5,998 nt of DNA from Nostoc cf. edaphicum LEGE 07299 (GCF_015207245.1 NZ_JADEXF010000256.1:1-5998), one strand, 5' to 3'. Shown: positions 1-5,894, numbered from the stretch's first letter. Numbers and translations are program-made. The notes: a model not told the origin generated them from the sequence alone.

Positions 1-1009
1 TGGTGGAATTGTCATCACATTTAAATTAATACTTTTGCTAATATTGCTTTCATTTTGGCTAACTATTTTGATATATTCTTTGCTTATCAAACGGCAGCCA
101 ATTCCAAAAGTATTTGTAGAAATCTTTATTCCCATTTTTATGGGGATTATATTTCCTATTTTATTTATTGTTAGCTATTTTGCCTGGTTTAATAGTTTAC
201 TAATTTTGTATCAGACATTTTTTTTATATCCACCTCGGATTGTTGCTAATTCCCAATTTAACCCAAGTGGGCTTTTTGCAGGAATAAAATGGTTCTTAAA
301 TAATTTTTACCCTCTACTTTTAGCCGCTACTGTTGCAGTAGATGTATCATTGCGTAAGTCTAAGAATATATTGACTTTGCTACTTGTTATTTGGTGTATT
401 TTTGCTTGGGGTGTGATTGCTCTACAACGTGGCGCATTTTGGGAATACCATTATTTACTATTGTTTGTACCTTTAGGTATTTTAGCTACTAAAGGATTAG
501 ATGTTTTATGGGAGTCTTTAAAAAAATTGAGTTCCCCATTTACTACAATTCTGCTTATATTTTTGTTTTTCTTCCCTTTATCGCACACTCTTCTAAAAAA
601 GAGTGTTGTTCTGGTTAATAACAATTTTGCTTTAGCTGAAGATACACGATTTAAATATCAGACTGTTTTTAGAGAAAAATATCCGTCTCTTCGCTCAGAG
701 GCTGAATTTATCTCCCAACCAGAAAGTCTTCCTGGCAAGATTTATGTAGCTGGCGATCCATCTATTTATTACTTCTCCAATCGGACTCAGGCAACATCAC
801 TACGTGGTTGGGCACTTGAATATTTTCTGCCTGAGCAATGGACAAAACTTCTAGAAGAGTTAGATTCATCTAAGCCTCCTTATATCTTTATTGATTATAT
901 TCAGCAGCCTACTATCAACAAAAATTTTCCCAGAATGCTAGAATTTATTCAGGGAAGATACCGTATTTTACGTCAAAATGATAACGGTATTTGGTATACG
1001 CTTTTGTAG
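1..1009 (+). CDS. Partial polytopic membrane protein, probable GT39/ArnT-like glycosyltransferase (C-terminal part)
   Basis: The reading frame is open from base 2 to the TAG at 1007-1009. A TTG at 35 could act as a start, but the frame continues upstream (G-G-I-V-I-T-F-K-L), so the gene very probably begins outside the window. Counting from that TTG, hydrophobic segments lie near residues 1-18, 28-60, 92-105, 112-130, 137-152 and 168-185. A soluble tail of about 135 residues follows. A motif around 133-150 (FWEYHYLLLFVPLGILA), then GDPSIYYFSNR (240-250) and a C-terminal stretch with PPYIFIDY and GIWYTLL, resemble bacterial GT39/ArnT-like lipid-linked-sugar transferases. These transfer sugars from polyprenyl-phosphate donors at the outer face of the membrane. 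The catalytic N-terminal loop is outside the window, so the activity is inferred only from the C-terminal architecture. The gene is visibly more AT-rich than its neighbours and has no HIP1 site. It converges on the sulfur cluster and is not part of it. Confidence 0.7.
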   Translation, partial: GGIVITFKLILLLILLSFWLTILIYSLLIKRQPIPKVFVEIFIPIFMGIIFPILFIVSYFAWFNSLLILYQTFFLYPPRIVANSQFNPSGLFAGIKWFLNNFYPLLLAATVAVDVSLRKSKNILTLLLVIWCIFAWGVIALQRGAFWEYHYLLLFVPLGILATKGLDVLWESLKKLSSPFTTILLIFLFFFPLSHTLLKKSVVLVNNNFALAEDTRFKYQTVFREKYPSLRSEAEFISQPESLPGKIYVAGDPSIYYFSNRTQATSLRGWALEYFLPEQWTKLLEELDSSKPPYIFIDYIQQPTINKNFPRMLEFIQGRYRILRQNDNGIWYTLL

Positions 1010-1049
1010 AAAAACCACTATAGCAGTTCTGAATCATTCATGAGAAGCA

Positions 1050-1084
1050 AGATCCCCGATAACTTTATATAAAGTCGGGGATCT
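1050..1084. repeat. Palindromic hairpin between convergent genes, possible bidirectional terminator
   Basis: AGATCCCCGA (1050-1059) is the exact reverse complement of TCGGGGATCT (1075-1084). Inside it, CTTT (1063-1066) pairs with AAAG (1071-1074) around an ATAT loop, leaving a three-base bulge on one side. The result is a strong GC-rich hairpin that looks much the same on both strands. It lies 40 bases after the left gene's stop and 57 bases after the NIL gene's stop, where a shared terminator is expected. No clean T-run follows on either strand, so it is not a classical intrinsic terminator. Very similar palindromes are, as I recall, frequent in Nostoc-type genomes, so it may equally be a dispersed repeat. 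Confidence 0.6.
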
Positions 1085-1140
1085 GCGGGTTGCAATTCTT
1101 TTAAAACCAGATAAATAAACTGTTTGTGTTGCTATAACCC

Positions 1141-1407
1141 TTACCAATCGCTTGCTTTAGTATCATCCCAGACTTCCAATTTCAAATCGCGGAGATAAGT
1201 TAACCCGCTTTGAATTTGTGCATCTGTTCCTTGTAGTTCAAGGTCAAACCAACCATCTCCGACAGCATTGGCTCCCAAAATCGCTGCCGTGATATTCACA
1301 ATGAGTCCGTAGTCAGACACCAGGCGAGAAATAACAGGTTCCTGGTGATAATCTTTAGGAATTCTGAGTCGAATCCGTTTATTGGTAAGTGTATTGTCAG
1401 TAGCCAT
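1141..1407 (-). CDS. Stand-alone NIL-domain protein
   Basis: This 88-residue soluble protein consists almost entirely of one NIL domain, an ACT-like ferredoxin fold at about residues 10-82. It has the pattern RLRIPKDY..EPVISRLVSDYGLIVNITAAILG, then GWFDLELQG and a closing YLRDLKLEVW. NIL domains are best known as the C-terminal methionine-binding part of MetN ATPases, where ligand binding inhibits transport. Here there is no ATPase attached. The gene is last in the minus-strand sulfur cluster, 149 bases after cysW. A role as regulator or sensor for the sulfate transporter is inferred from this context. The ATG at 1407-1405 is the natural start. No convincing Shine-Dalgarno sequence precedes it (an AGGG lies too far upstream), which is not unusual in cyanobacteria. 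The 149-base gap leaves room for its own promoter. Confidence 0.85.
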   Translation of the reverse strand: MATDNTLTNKRIRLRIPKDYHQEPVISRLVSDYGLIVNITAAILGANAVGDGWFDLELQGTDAQIQSGLTYLRDLKLEVWDDTKASDW

Positions 1408-1438
1408 ATCTGAATTATTTCAATCCCTAATCGGAATT

Positions 1439-1499
1439 GGTACAGAACTACTCTTAACCCTAATGGTAATTACCTAATAGGTACTAGGTAGATCGTACC
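1439..1499. promoter_or_regulatory. Cluster of GGTA/TACC half-sites upstream of the NIL gene, candidate operator
   Basis: Six GGTA or TACC tetramers fall within 61 bases: 1439-1442, 1465-1468, 1471-1474, 1480-1483, 1487-1490 and 1496-1499. They form a perfect 10-bp palindrome GGTAATTACC (1465-1474), an inverted repeat ACCTAATAGGT (1472-1482) and the pair GGTAC (1480-1484) / GTACC (1495-1499). The arrangement suggests a dimeric regulator binding in the cysW-NIL gap. No spacing matches the GTA-N8-TAC site of NtcA, and I cannot name a factor. The half-site was defined after seeing the sequence, so the enrichment is suggestive only. Confidence 0.3.
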
Positions 1500-1556
1500 A
1501 TGTCCCATGATTTGCTTGTATCCTATTCAAAAGATAACTATAATCGCTTGATTTTT

Positions 1557-2432
1557 CTATTCAACATCTTTAATGCGGGTTTTCCGTTCTAGAATCTCCT
1601 TCAGCACCAAGGTTACTACTGCTAACAACGCTAACAGTACAGCCGCAGAGAAAGCCGCTTCAGTTTCGTATTGTTTGTAAGCGTCTTCTACAAATAGTGG
1701 TAAAGTCTGGGTTTGGTCAGCAATGTTGCCAGATACGACTGAAACCGCCCCGAATTCGCCCATTGCTCTGGCATTGGTCAAAATTAAACCGTAGAGTAAG
1801 CCCCAACGGATGCTGGGTAAGGTGACACGCCAAAATATTTGCCAATCTTTCGCACCTAGAGTTCTAGCAGCTTCTTCTTGATCCTTACCAAACTCTTCTA
1901 AAACAGGGATCACTTCCCGCGCCACAAAGGGCATACTCACAAATGCTGTAGCCAGCAACATACCTGGAAAGGCAAAGATAATCCTGATATCATTGGCTTG
2001 CAGCCAAGGGCCAAACCACCCTTGCCGTCCATAAAGTAGTACAAGCATCAATCCTGCGACTACGGGTGAAATCGAAAAGGGCAGGTCAATAATGCTCAAA
2101 ACTATGGCGCGTCCTGGAAATTTGTTACGAGCGATCGCCCAAGCTGCACATAGACCAAATACAGTATTCACAGGTAGAGAAATCAAAGCCAGCAAAAATG
2201 TCAACCAAACTGCACTGAGAAAATCTGGTCGCGTCAGGTTGGACAGAAACGGCCCAACTCCTTTGCTGAAGGCTTGGACAAAAACGTTAATTGCCGGGAT
2301 ATATTGAACTAGGGCTAAATAGGCGATCGCTATCCCAATTAAAACTATTGGCACCCAACTCTTCTGCTCTTTCGGCTTGGCCGTATGTGTCTCAGATGCA
2401 GATGAGTGAAAACTTGGCTTATCTACTGTCAT
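1557..2432 (-). CDS. cysW: Sulfate ABC transporter permease CysW
   Basis: This 291-residue inner-membrane protein is one of the two channel subunits of the sulfate/thiosulfate importer. About six membrane segments are visible, near residues 27-50, 72-100, 108-134, 151-173, 208-234 and 260-280. The cytoplasmic EAA loop that contacts the ATPase is clear: E187-A188-A189, G193 and P206 in [12 protein letters not shown]...TLP. Stretches [20 protein letters not shown] and [18 protein letters not shown] are strongly characteristic of CysW and separate it from CysT and ModB. The N-terminal ~24 residues are hydrophilic and variable. The ATG (2432-2430) lies inside the end of cysT with a 14-base overlap, and AAGG sits four bases before it. 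The two permeases are therefore probably co-transcribed and translationally coupled. Length is normal for the family and no damage is seen. Confidence 0.95.
   Translation of the reverse strand: MTVDKPSFHSSASETHTAKPKEQKSWVPIVLIGIAIAYLALVQYIPAINVFVQAFSKGVGPFLSNLTRPDFLSAVWLTFLLALISLPVNTVFGLCAAWAIARNKFPGRAIVLSIIDLPFSISPVVAGLMLVLLYGRQGWFGPWLQANDIRIIFAFPGMLLATAFVSMPFVAREVIPVLEEFGKDQEEAARTLGAKDWQIFWRVTLPSIRWGLLYGLILTNARAMGEFGAVSVVSGNIADQTQTLPLFVEDAYKQYETEAAFSAAVLLALLAVVTLVLKEILERKTRIKDVE
2131..2138. repeat. HIP1 octamers (six in the window)
   Basis: The palindrome GCGATCGC occurs at 2131-2138, 2323-2330, 3098-3105, 5229-5236, 5465-5472 and 5960-5967. Fewer than one would be expected by chance in 6 kb. 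HIP1 is a highly over-represented motif of many cyanobacterial chromosomes and is the best short taxonomic marker here. None lies left of 2131, including all of the AT-rich left gene. Confidence 0.95.
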
Positions 2433-3279
2433 ATCGCCTTGCCCATCCTTGTAAGAAATTAATTGCCAATAGGAGTACCAACGAAATTGATAGTAAAACT
2501 ATGCCAATTACTGTTGCACCAGAATAGTCATACTGCTCTAACCGCTGGAAAATCAGTACAGGTGCGATTAAATCTTGATAGGGCGTATTGGAAGAGATAA
2601 TCACAGTCGAACCATACTCTCCAACTGCACGGGAAAAACCCAAGGCAACACCAGTCAAAATTGTCGGAAATAAAGGTGGCAAAATCACTTTCCAGAAGGT
2701 CTGCCATTGAGAAGCACCCAGACACCAGGCGGCTTCTTCAATTTCACGTTCCATTTCCTGAAGCACGGGTTGCACAGTTCTCACAATAAAAGGTAGTGAG
2801 ATAAATATCATTGCTACTGCTACTCCTGTGCGGGTAAAAGATACCTTAATTCCTAGTGGTGCTAGTAGCGAACCTAGCCAGCCATTATCGCTGTAGACTG
2901 TTGCCAAGGTTAGCCCTGCTACCGAAGTTGGTAGTGCAAAGGGTAAATCTACTGTGGCATCAATCAAGCGCTTGAAGGGGAAGTCGTAGCGAACCAAAAC
3001 CCAAGCAATCAGAGTTCCAAATACGCCATTGAGTAAGGCAGCAAATATTGCCGTCGCAAAAGTTACGTTGTATGTTGCTAGTGCGATATCACTGGTTGCG
3101 ATCGCCCAAAACCTAGATGGCGGTTCTGTACTTGCTTTTAGGAACATCGCAATGATAGGGATAAACAACATCACTGTCAGGTATGCAATGGTGATTCGCC
3201 AAGTCCAAGGAACTCGCCCCAATCTCTTCCAGAATGGCGTTTTGCGTTCAACTTCCACAGACGGAGATACAGTTGTCAT
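2419..3279 (-). CDS. cysT: Sulfate ABC transporter permease CysT
   Basis: This 286-residue inner-membrane permease pairs with CysW to form the sulfate channel (CysT is also called CysU in enterobacteria). Membrane segments are seen near residues 28-48, 68-96, 108-130, 151-172, 205-230 and 254-277. The EAA loop is intact: E182-A183-A184, G188 and L200-P201 in [12 protein letters not shown]...ILPP. The blocks [19 protein letters not shown] and [17 protein letters not shown] are typical of CysT. The gene follows sbpA after a 183-base gap filled with repeats, and overlaps cysW by 14 bases. The start ATG (3279-3277) is preceded by an AT-rich heptad repeat with no Shine-Dalgarno sequence. Initiation may therefore be weak, or the gene may rely on an mRNA feature in the gap. 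No truncation or frameshift is visible. Confidence 0.95.
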   Translation of the reverse strand: MTTVSPSVEVERKTPFWKRLGRVPWTWRITIAYLTVMLFIPIIAMFLKASTEPPSRFWAIATSDIALATYNVTFATAIFAALLNGVFGTLIAWVLVRYDFPFKRLIDATVDLPFALPTSVAGLTLATVYSDNGWLGSLLAPLGIKVSFTRTGVAVAMIFISLPFIVRTVQPVLQEMEREIEEAAWCLGASQWQTFWKVILPPLFPTILTGVALGFSRAVGEYGSTVIISSNTPYQDLIAPVLIFQRLEQYDYSGATVIGIVLLSISLVLLLAINFLQGWARRYDSR

Positions 3280-3284
3280 AGTGA

Positions 3285-3305
3285 AAAATTCAAAATTTAA
3301 AATTC
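3285..3305. repeat. Three-copy heptad repeat AAAATTC/AAAATTT before cysT
   Basis: Three exact 7-base units lie at 3285-3291, 3292-3298 and 3299-3305, the middle one differing in its last base. This matches the short tandem heptanucleotide repeats of heterocystous cyanobacteria. It ends six bases from the cysT start codon, so it occupies the place where a ribosome binding site would be. Confidence 0.7.
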
Positions 3306-3328
3306 ACAAGGAGCTTTTTGGCAGTGTT

Positions 3329-3379
3329 CGTAATTGCTAATGACGCTCGCGGACTCGCTACCGCTACGCTAACGTAATT
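3329..3379. repeat. Small dispersed repeat nested between two CGTAATT heptads
   Basis: A GC-rich block at 3342-3374, with iterated CGCTC, CGCTA and CTACGCTA words, stands out in an AT-rich gap. It looks like one of the small dispersed repeats known from Nostoc genomes. It is bracketed by CGTAATT at 3329-3335 and 3373-3379. CGTAATT is also the reverse complement of the AATTACG unit in the tandem array at 3433-3465. The block may therefore have inserted into a heptad array, or the flanks may be a target duplication. Assignment to the repeat family is by recognition, not by alignment. Confidence 0.6.
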
Positions 3380-3432
3380 CAAGCACAGACCAAATACTTT
3401 TAATTCTGGAGAAAAGAAAGTTGTGGGGTCAT

Positions 3433-3465
3433 AATTACGAATTACGAATTAAGAATTACGAATTA
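3433..3465. repeat. AATTACG tandem heptad array overlapping the sbpA stop
   Basis: Units AATTACG (3433-3439), AATTACG (3440-3446), AATTAAG (3447-3453), AATTACG (3454-3460) and a partial AATTA (3461-3465) follow without gaps. The last partial unit supplies the sbpA TAA stop at 3465-3463. This is a heptad tandem repeat of the type reported from heterocystous cyanobacteria. TTCGTAATT (3327-3335) at the other end of the gap is complementary to 9-base stretches in the array, so the sbpA-cysT intercistronic RNA could fold over about 100 bases. Confidence 0.85.
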
Positions 3466-4659
3466 TTTTTGGGCTTGAATCTTGTCAAACACGCCCCCAT
3501 CTGCGAAGAACTTCTGATCAATTGCTTCCCAACCGCCCAAGTCTGCAACTGTACCCAAAGTTTTCACCTTGGGAAATTTGTCTGTAACTTCTTTAGTTTG
3601 AGCTATAATTTCATCCACAGGACGGAATCCCAATTTGACAAACTCTTGCTGTGCTCCTGGGGTATAGAGGTATTTGACAAAAGCTTCAGCAACTTCGCGG
3701 TTTCCGTGCTTATCGACGTTTTTATCTACCACAGCGATCGGATTGTCAATGGATATATTTACGTCAGGAACGACATACTCAACCTTTTCGCCCTTTTGCT
3801 GTGCCAAAATAACTTCGTTTTCGTAGTTGATTAAGACATCACCCTGCCCTTGCTTGGCGAATGTATCAGTAGCTTCCCGTGCATCTTTAGGTAAGATTGG
3901 CACATTTTTGTAAACTTTAGTCACAAATTCAGTAGCTTTCGCCTCATCGCCACCTGTTTTAATCACAGAATCCCATAGTGCCAAGAAATTCCACTTAGCA
4001 ACGCCTGATGTTTTGGGATTAGCAGTAATTAATTTGACACCATCTTTGGCTAAATCTGCCCAATTCTTGATGCCTTTAGGATTACCTGGACGAGTCACTA
4101 ATGCTGCAACTGATTGAGAGACAATACCATTGTTGGGAACTTCTTTTTCCCATCCTGGCTGAATCAATCCAGCCTTCTCAATCTTTGAAGTATCTCCAGC
4201 TAATGCCAAGTGAACAACATCTGCTTCCAAACCATCAATAACGGCGCGAGTTTGAGAACCAGATCCGCCATAGCTTTGCCTGAAGACGACAGTTTGATTA
4301 CGATCTTTCTTCCACTGTTCTACAAACTTAGGAATAATGGCTTCATGAGCTGCTTTGGTGACAGCAAAGGAAACTAGAGTTAATTCAACATTATCTTTAC
4401 TGGCAGCCACAGGGGTAGCACTAGCACCAGGGGTTTCAGAGGCAGAATTACTCCCAGTTCCACCACCAGAGCAGGCGGCAAGGGCCACACTCAATACAGT
4501 CCCTACCAAAAAGAGTGATACAAAGCCTTTGAGCGAACTTAGTCTGAACCGATAGGTTCTATGTTCAACGTAGATGCGTTCGCGTAGCGTCTCGCACAGA
4601 AGCAGCTTGTCGTAAGACATCGCTTGTAACCTTTTCAGTGGGCGTTGCCACAAACTCAT
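3463..4659 (-). CDS. sbpA: Periplasmic sulfate-binding lipoprotein SbpA
   Basis: This 398-residue substrate-binding protein captures sulfate and presents it to CysT/CysW. The hydrophobic core of the signal peptide is at about 44-62. It ends in a lipobox L60-A61-A62-C63, so Cys63 is the likely lipidated N-terminus, followed by a Ser/Gly/Thr/Ala/Pro-rich tether to about residue 87. Family blocks follow in order: RQSYGGSGSQTRAVIDGLEADVV (127-149), NPKTSGVAKWNFLALW (214-229, matching the sulfate-binding signature apart from Lys for Arg), GDVLINYENE (273-282) and GGWEAIDQKFFADGG (375-389). They line up well with E. coli Sbp. The ATG at 4659-4657 is supported by GGAGG seven bases upstream. From that start the signal peptide is unusually long at 62 residues, because residues about 20-30 are encoded by a dispersed repeat. 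It is the first gene of the sulfate cluster. Molybdate, phosphate or tungstate binding is unlikely from these motifs. Confidence 0.95.
   Translation of the reverse strand: MSLWQRPLKRLQAMSYDKLLLCETLRERIYVEHRTYRFRLSSLKGFVSLFLVGTVLSVALAACSGGGTGSNSASETPGASATPVAASKDNVELTLVSFAVTKAAHEAIIPKFVEQWKKDRNQTVVFRQSYGGSGSQTRAVIDGLEADVVHLALAGDTSKIEKAGLIQPGWEKEVPNNGIVSQSVAALVTRPGNPKGIKNWADLAKDGVKLITANPKTSGVAKWNFLALWDSVIKTGGDEAKATEFVTKVYKNVPILPKDAREATDTFAKQGQGDVLINYENEVILAQQKGEKVEYVVPDVNISIDNPIAVVDKNVDKHGNREVAEAFVKYLYTPGAQQEFVKLGFRPVDEIIAQTKEVTDKFPKVKTLGTVADLGGWEAIDQKFFADGGVFDKIQAQK
4570..4600. repeat. Small dispersed repeat inside the sbpA signal-peptide region
   Basis: The core CGCGTAGCGTCTCG (4581-4594) matches, in opposite orientation and at 13 of 14 positions, CGAGACGCTGCGCG at 4869-4882 in the non-coding region upstream. 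It resembles a widespread Nostoc dispersed repeat. Within sbpA it is read in frame as C-E-T-L-R-E-R-I (residues 22-29), with no stop or frame change, so the gene stays intact. Confidence 0.75.
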
Positions 4660-4666
4660 TCCATTT

Positions 4667-4671
4667 CCTCC
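4667..4671 (-). promoter_or_regulatory. sbpA Shine-Dalgarno sequence
   Basis: On the minus strand GGAGG is followed by seven bases and then the ATG at 4659. This is the best ribosome binding site in the window. It favours this start over the in-frame ATG at 4620, which has no comparable signal. Confidence 0.8.
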
Positions 4672-4700
4672 ACTAAATCTACAAATAATTGATGGGAATA

Positions 4701-4725
4701 CAGTTATATAATGTTTATAATACTG
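4701..4725 (-). promoter_or_regulatory. AT-rich dyad, candidate sbpA promoter or operator
   Basis: CAGT (4701-4704) pairs with ACTG (4722-4725), and TATAA (4707-4711) with TTATA (4715-4719), around a short centre and a two-base mismatch. On the minus strand it contains several -10-like words (TATTAT, TATAAA, TATATAAC) about 40-60 bases before the sbpA start, a normal leader length. No good -35 box lies at 16-18 bases; TTGTAC (4749-4744) is 21 bases from TATTAT. A dyad over a weak promoter would suit a LysR-type sulfur regulator such as CysR, but this is inference. Confidence 0.35.
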
Positions 4726-4754
4726 GATGATTCCATGTATCTAGTACAAACACC

Positions 4755-4785
4755 AAAAAACCTCATATTCTTTATCAAGAATATG
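4755..4785 (-). terminator. Hairpin with T-run upstream of sbpA
   Basis: CATATTCTT (minus strand 4785-4777) and AAGAATATG (4772-4764) form a perfect 9-bp stem with a 4-base loop, followed by AGG and six T's (4760-4755). The geometry resembles an intrinsic terminator, although the stem is AT-rich and three bases intervene. It could stop read-through from the amidotransferase gene or act in a long sbpA leader. The start site of sbpA transcription decides between these. Confidence 0.45.
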
Positions 4786-4838
4786 GTGATTCTACCAGTT
4801 CTGTGAAAAATTAAAAATTCTTTTACTTTCAACTATCA

Positions 4839-4940
4839 AATTGCGTAGGCGCAGCCCGCACTTATCTACGAGACGCTGCGCGTAGCTTGCTTCTTTGAAG
4901 GAGTACGGCAAGCTCAGTGACCACCGTAGGCATCGCAATT
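4839..4940. repeat. Composite of GC-rich dispersed repeats bounded by AATTGCG/CGCAATT
   Basis: This 102-base block is GC-rich compared with its flanks. It contains GCGTAGGCGCAGCCCGC (4843-4859), ACGAGACGCTGCGCGTAG (4868-4885) and a third segment with CAAGCTCAGTGACCACCG. The first two look like known Nostoc-type dispersed repeats. The ends are AATTGCG (4839-4845) and its reverse complement CGCAATT (4934-4940). All frames here look like repeat, not protein. Confidence 0.6.
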
Positions 4941-4983
4941 AGCTACTTGATACATCAAGCAACTTGCTATGAAATAGCTAATT
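4937..4983. repeat. Inverted repeat AATTAGCTA / TAGCTAATT
   Basis: AATTAGCTA (4937-4945) is the exact reverse complement of TAGCTAATT (4975-4983). The 29-base interior begins with a second palindrome, CTTGAT-AC-ATCAAG (4946-4959). A short T-run follows on the plus strand. No plus-strand gene ends nearby, so a terminator role is doubtful; it adjoins the repeat composite and may be part of it. Confidence 0.5.
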
Positions 4984-5067
4984 TTTGAGGACAGTCTGTT
5001 CTAGTGACCGGCTTCGCTCAACGTAGAGCAACAAAATCAAGTAAGTCCTGAGCATCAAAAACAAAAC

Positions 5068-5090
5068 CCATCTAGAAATTATCTAAATGG
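5068..5090 (-). terminator. Probable terminator of the amidotransferase gene
   Basis: CCATCTAGA (5068-5076) and TCTAAATGG (5082-5090) form a 9-bp stem with one mismatch and a 5-base loop. On the minus strand it is followed by the T-rich tract GTTTTGTTTTTG. It begins about 25 bases after the stop codon at 5115, as expected for an intrinsic terminator, though the stem is modest. Confidence 0.55.
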
Positions 5091-5114
5091 AAAAAATCGA
5101 ACAACTATTTATTA

Positions 5115-5894
5115 TTAACTGAATGCATATTTCAGGGGAAGCCCGTCCTGAAAAACTAGTAATTCCCCTGGTTGAATTTGTGTCCAAACTTCATTGTCAG
5201 TGAGGGGTGTAGTAGCAATGACAGCAACGCGATCGCGTTCAGTAGTCACTTCCCGAAAATCTACGGTCATGTCTTGGTCAATTAAATGGGCAGCAGCAAA
5301 GGGCGCTTGGCGAACAATGTAGCTGAGTTTAGTTGAGCAATAAGCAAAAAAGTGTTCTCCATCTGATAATAAGTAATTAAATATACCTATTTTTGCAATT
5401 ACAGCAGTAATTTCTTGCAGCACAAAGTACAGTTCCTTTATATCGGGCTTACCTTTAGGAAAACGCGATCGCAATGTTTCTAGCATCATGCAGAATGCTT
5501 TTTCACTATCGGTATCACCTACGGCTTGATAAAAGCCCAAATTTTCTGGATCAAAATCTGGCAAATTACCGTTGTGGGCAAACACCCAATACTGACCCCA
5601 CAATTCTCTGCGGAAAGGATGGCAATTGTGTAGGGCAATTTCACCCTGAGTAGCTTTGCGGATATGGGCTATGACATGGGTTGAGTGGATGGGATAACTC
5701 CGCACAAACTCGGCTACCGGAGAAGCAACAGAAGGTTGAGCGTCTAAAAACATTCGACATCCCTTTCCTTCAAAGAAAGCAATGCCCCAACCATCGCTAT
5801 GGTCATCCGTTTTTCCTCCCCGTGCAGAAAACCCTTCAAAAGAAAAGCAAATATCCGTTGGAACATTGCAATTCATTCCGAGCAATTGGCACAT
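5115..5894 (-). CDS. Class II glutamine amidotransferase, YafJ/Dug3 type
   Basis: This 259-residue cytoplasmic protein of the Ntn-hydrolase fold aligns nearly end to end with E. coli YafJ. Cys2 becomes the N-terminal nucleophile after Met1 removal, which fixes the ATG at 5894-5892. Glutamine-site residues are present: R79 in AHIRKAT, N108-G109 in FAHNGN and D129 in GDTDSEK. Other family blocks are VPTDICFSFEGFSARGG (11-27), DGWGIAFFEGKGCR (34-47), HPFRRELWG (92-100) and LLSDGEHFFAYCST (175-188). The protein consists only of this domain, with no synthetase partner, so the physiological substrate is unknown. The relative Dug3 takes part in glutathione breakdown and EgtC in ergothioneine synthesis, so a gamma-glutamyl compound is plausible. 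A GAGAG just before the start may be a weak ribosome binding site. It has its own likely terminator and is not obviously in the sulfate operon. Confidence 0.92.
   Translation of the reverse strand: MCQLLGMNCNVPTDICFSFEGFSARGGKTDDHSDGWGIAFFEGKGCRMFLDAQPSVASPVAEFVRSYPIHSTHVIAHIRKATQGEIALHNCHPFRRELWGQYWVFAHNGNLPDFDPENLGFYQAVGDTDSEKAFCMMLETLRSRFPKGKPDIKELYFVLQEITAVIAKIGIFNYLLSDGEHFFAYCSTKLSYIVRQAPFAAAHLIDQDMTVDFREVTTERDRVAVIATTPLTDNEVWTQIQPGELLVFQDGLPLKYAFS

Larger units (their letters stand above)
4660..5114. other. 455-base intergenic region: sbpA promoter area, repeats, hairpins
   Basis: No convincing coding sequence was found here. From sbpA outward it contains the Shine-Dalgarno site, an AT-rich dyad likely to overlap the promoter (4701-4725), a hairpin with a T-run (4755-4785), a composite of GC-rich dispersed repeats (4839-4940), a long inverted repeat (4937-4983) and the probable terminator of the amidotransferase gene (5068-5090). 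The amidotransferase and sbpA are on the same strand but are probably separate transcription units. Confidence 0.7.

Noticed and set aside
1516..1544. Plus-strand TTGTAT-N17-TATAAT promoter-like pair facing into cysW antisense
   Set aside because: The -10 is perfect but the -35 matches only three of six bases, and no plus-strand gene or clear antisense RNA follows in AT-rich DNA where such words are common.
2092..2725. Short open frames overlapping cysW and cysT on either strand
   Set aside because: They are out-of-frame shadows of two clearly conserved permease genes.
3433..3465. Tandem repeats considered as a CRISPR remnant
   Set aside because: The units are 7 bases and contiguous with no spacers, matching heptad repeats instead.
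3421..3834. 137-codon plus-strand open frame
   Set aside because: It lies mostly antisense to the well-supported sbpA, its start is within heptad repeats, and the peptide resembles no family.
4618..4620. Alternative SbpA start at the in-frame ATG at 4620
   Set aside because: It lacks a ribosome binding site, whereas the ATG at 4659 has GGAGG at seven bases. The choice does not change the mature lipoprotein.
4660..5114. Riboswitch (for example SAM type) in the sbpA upstream region
   Set aside because: No conserved riboswitch core was recognisable; the structures seen are simple hairpins and dispersed repeats.
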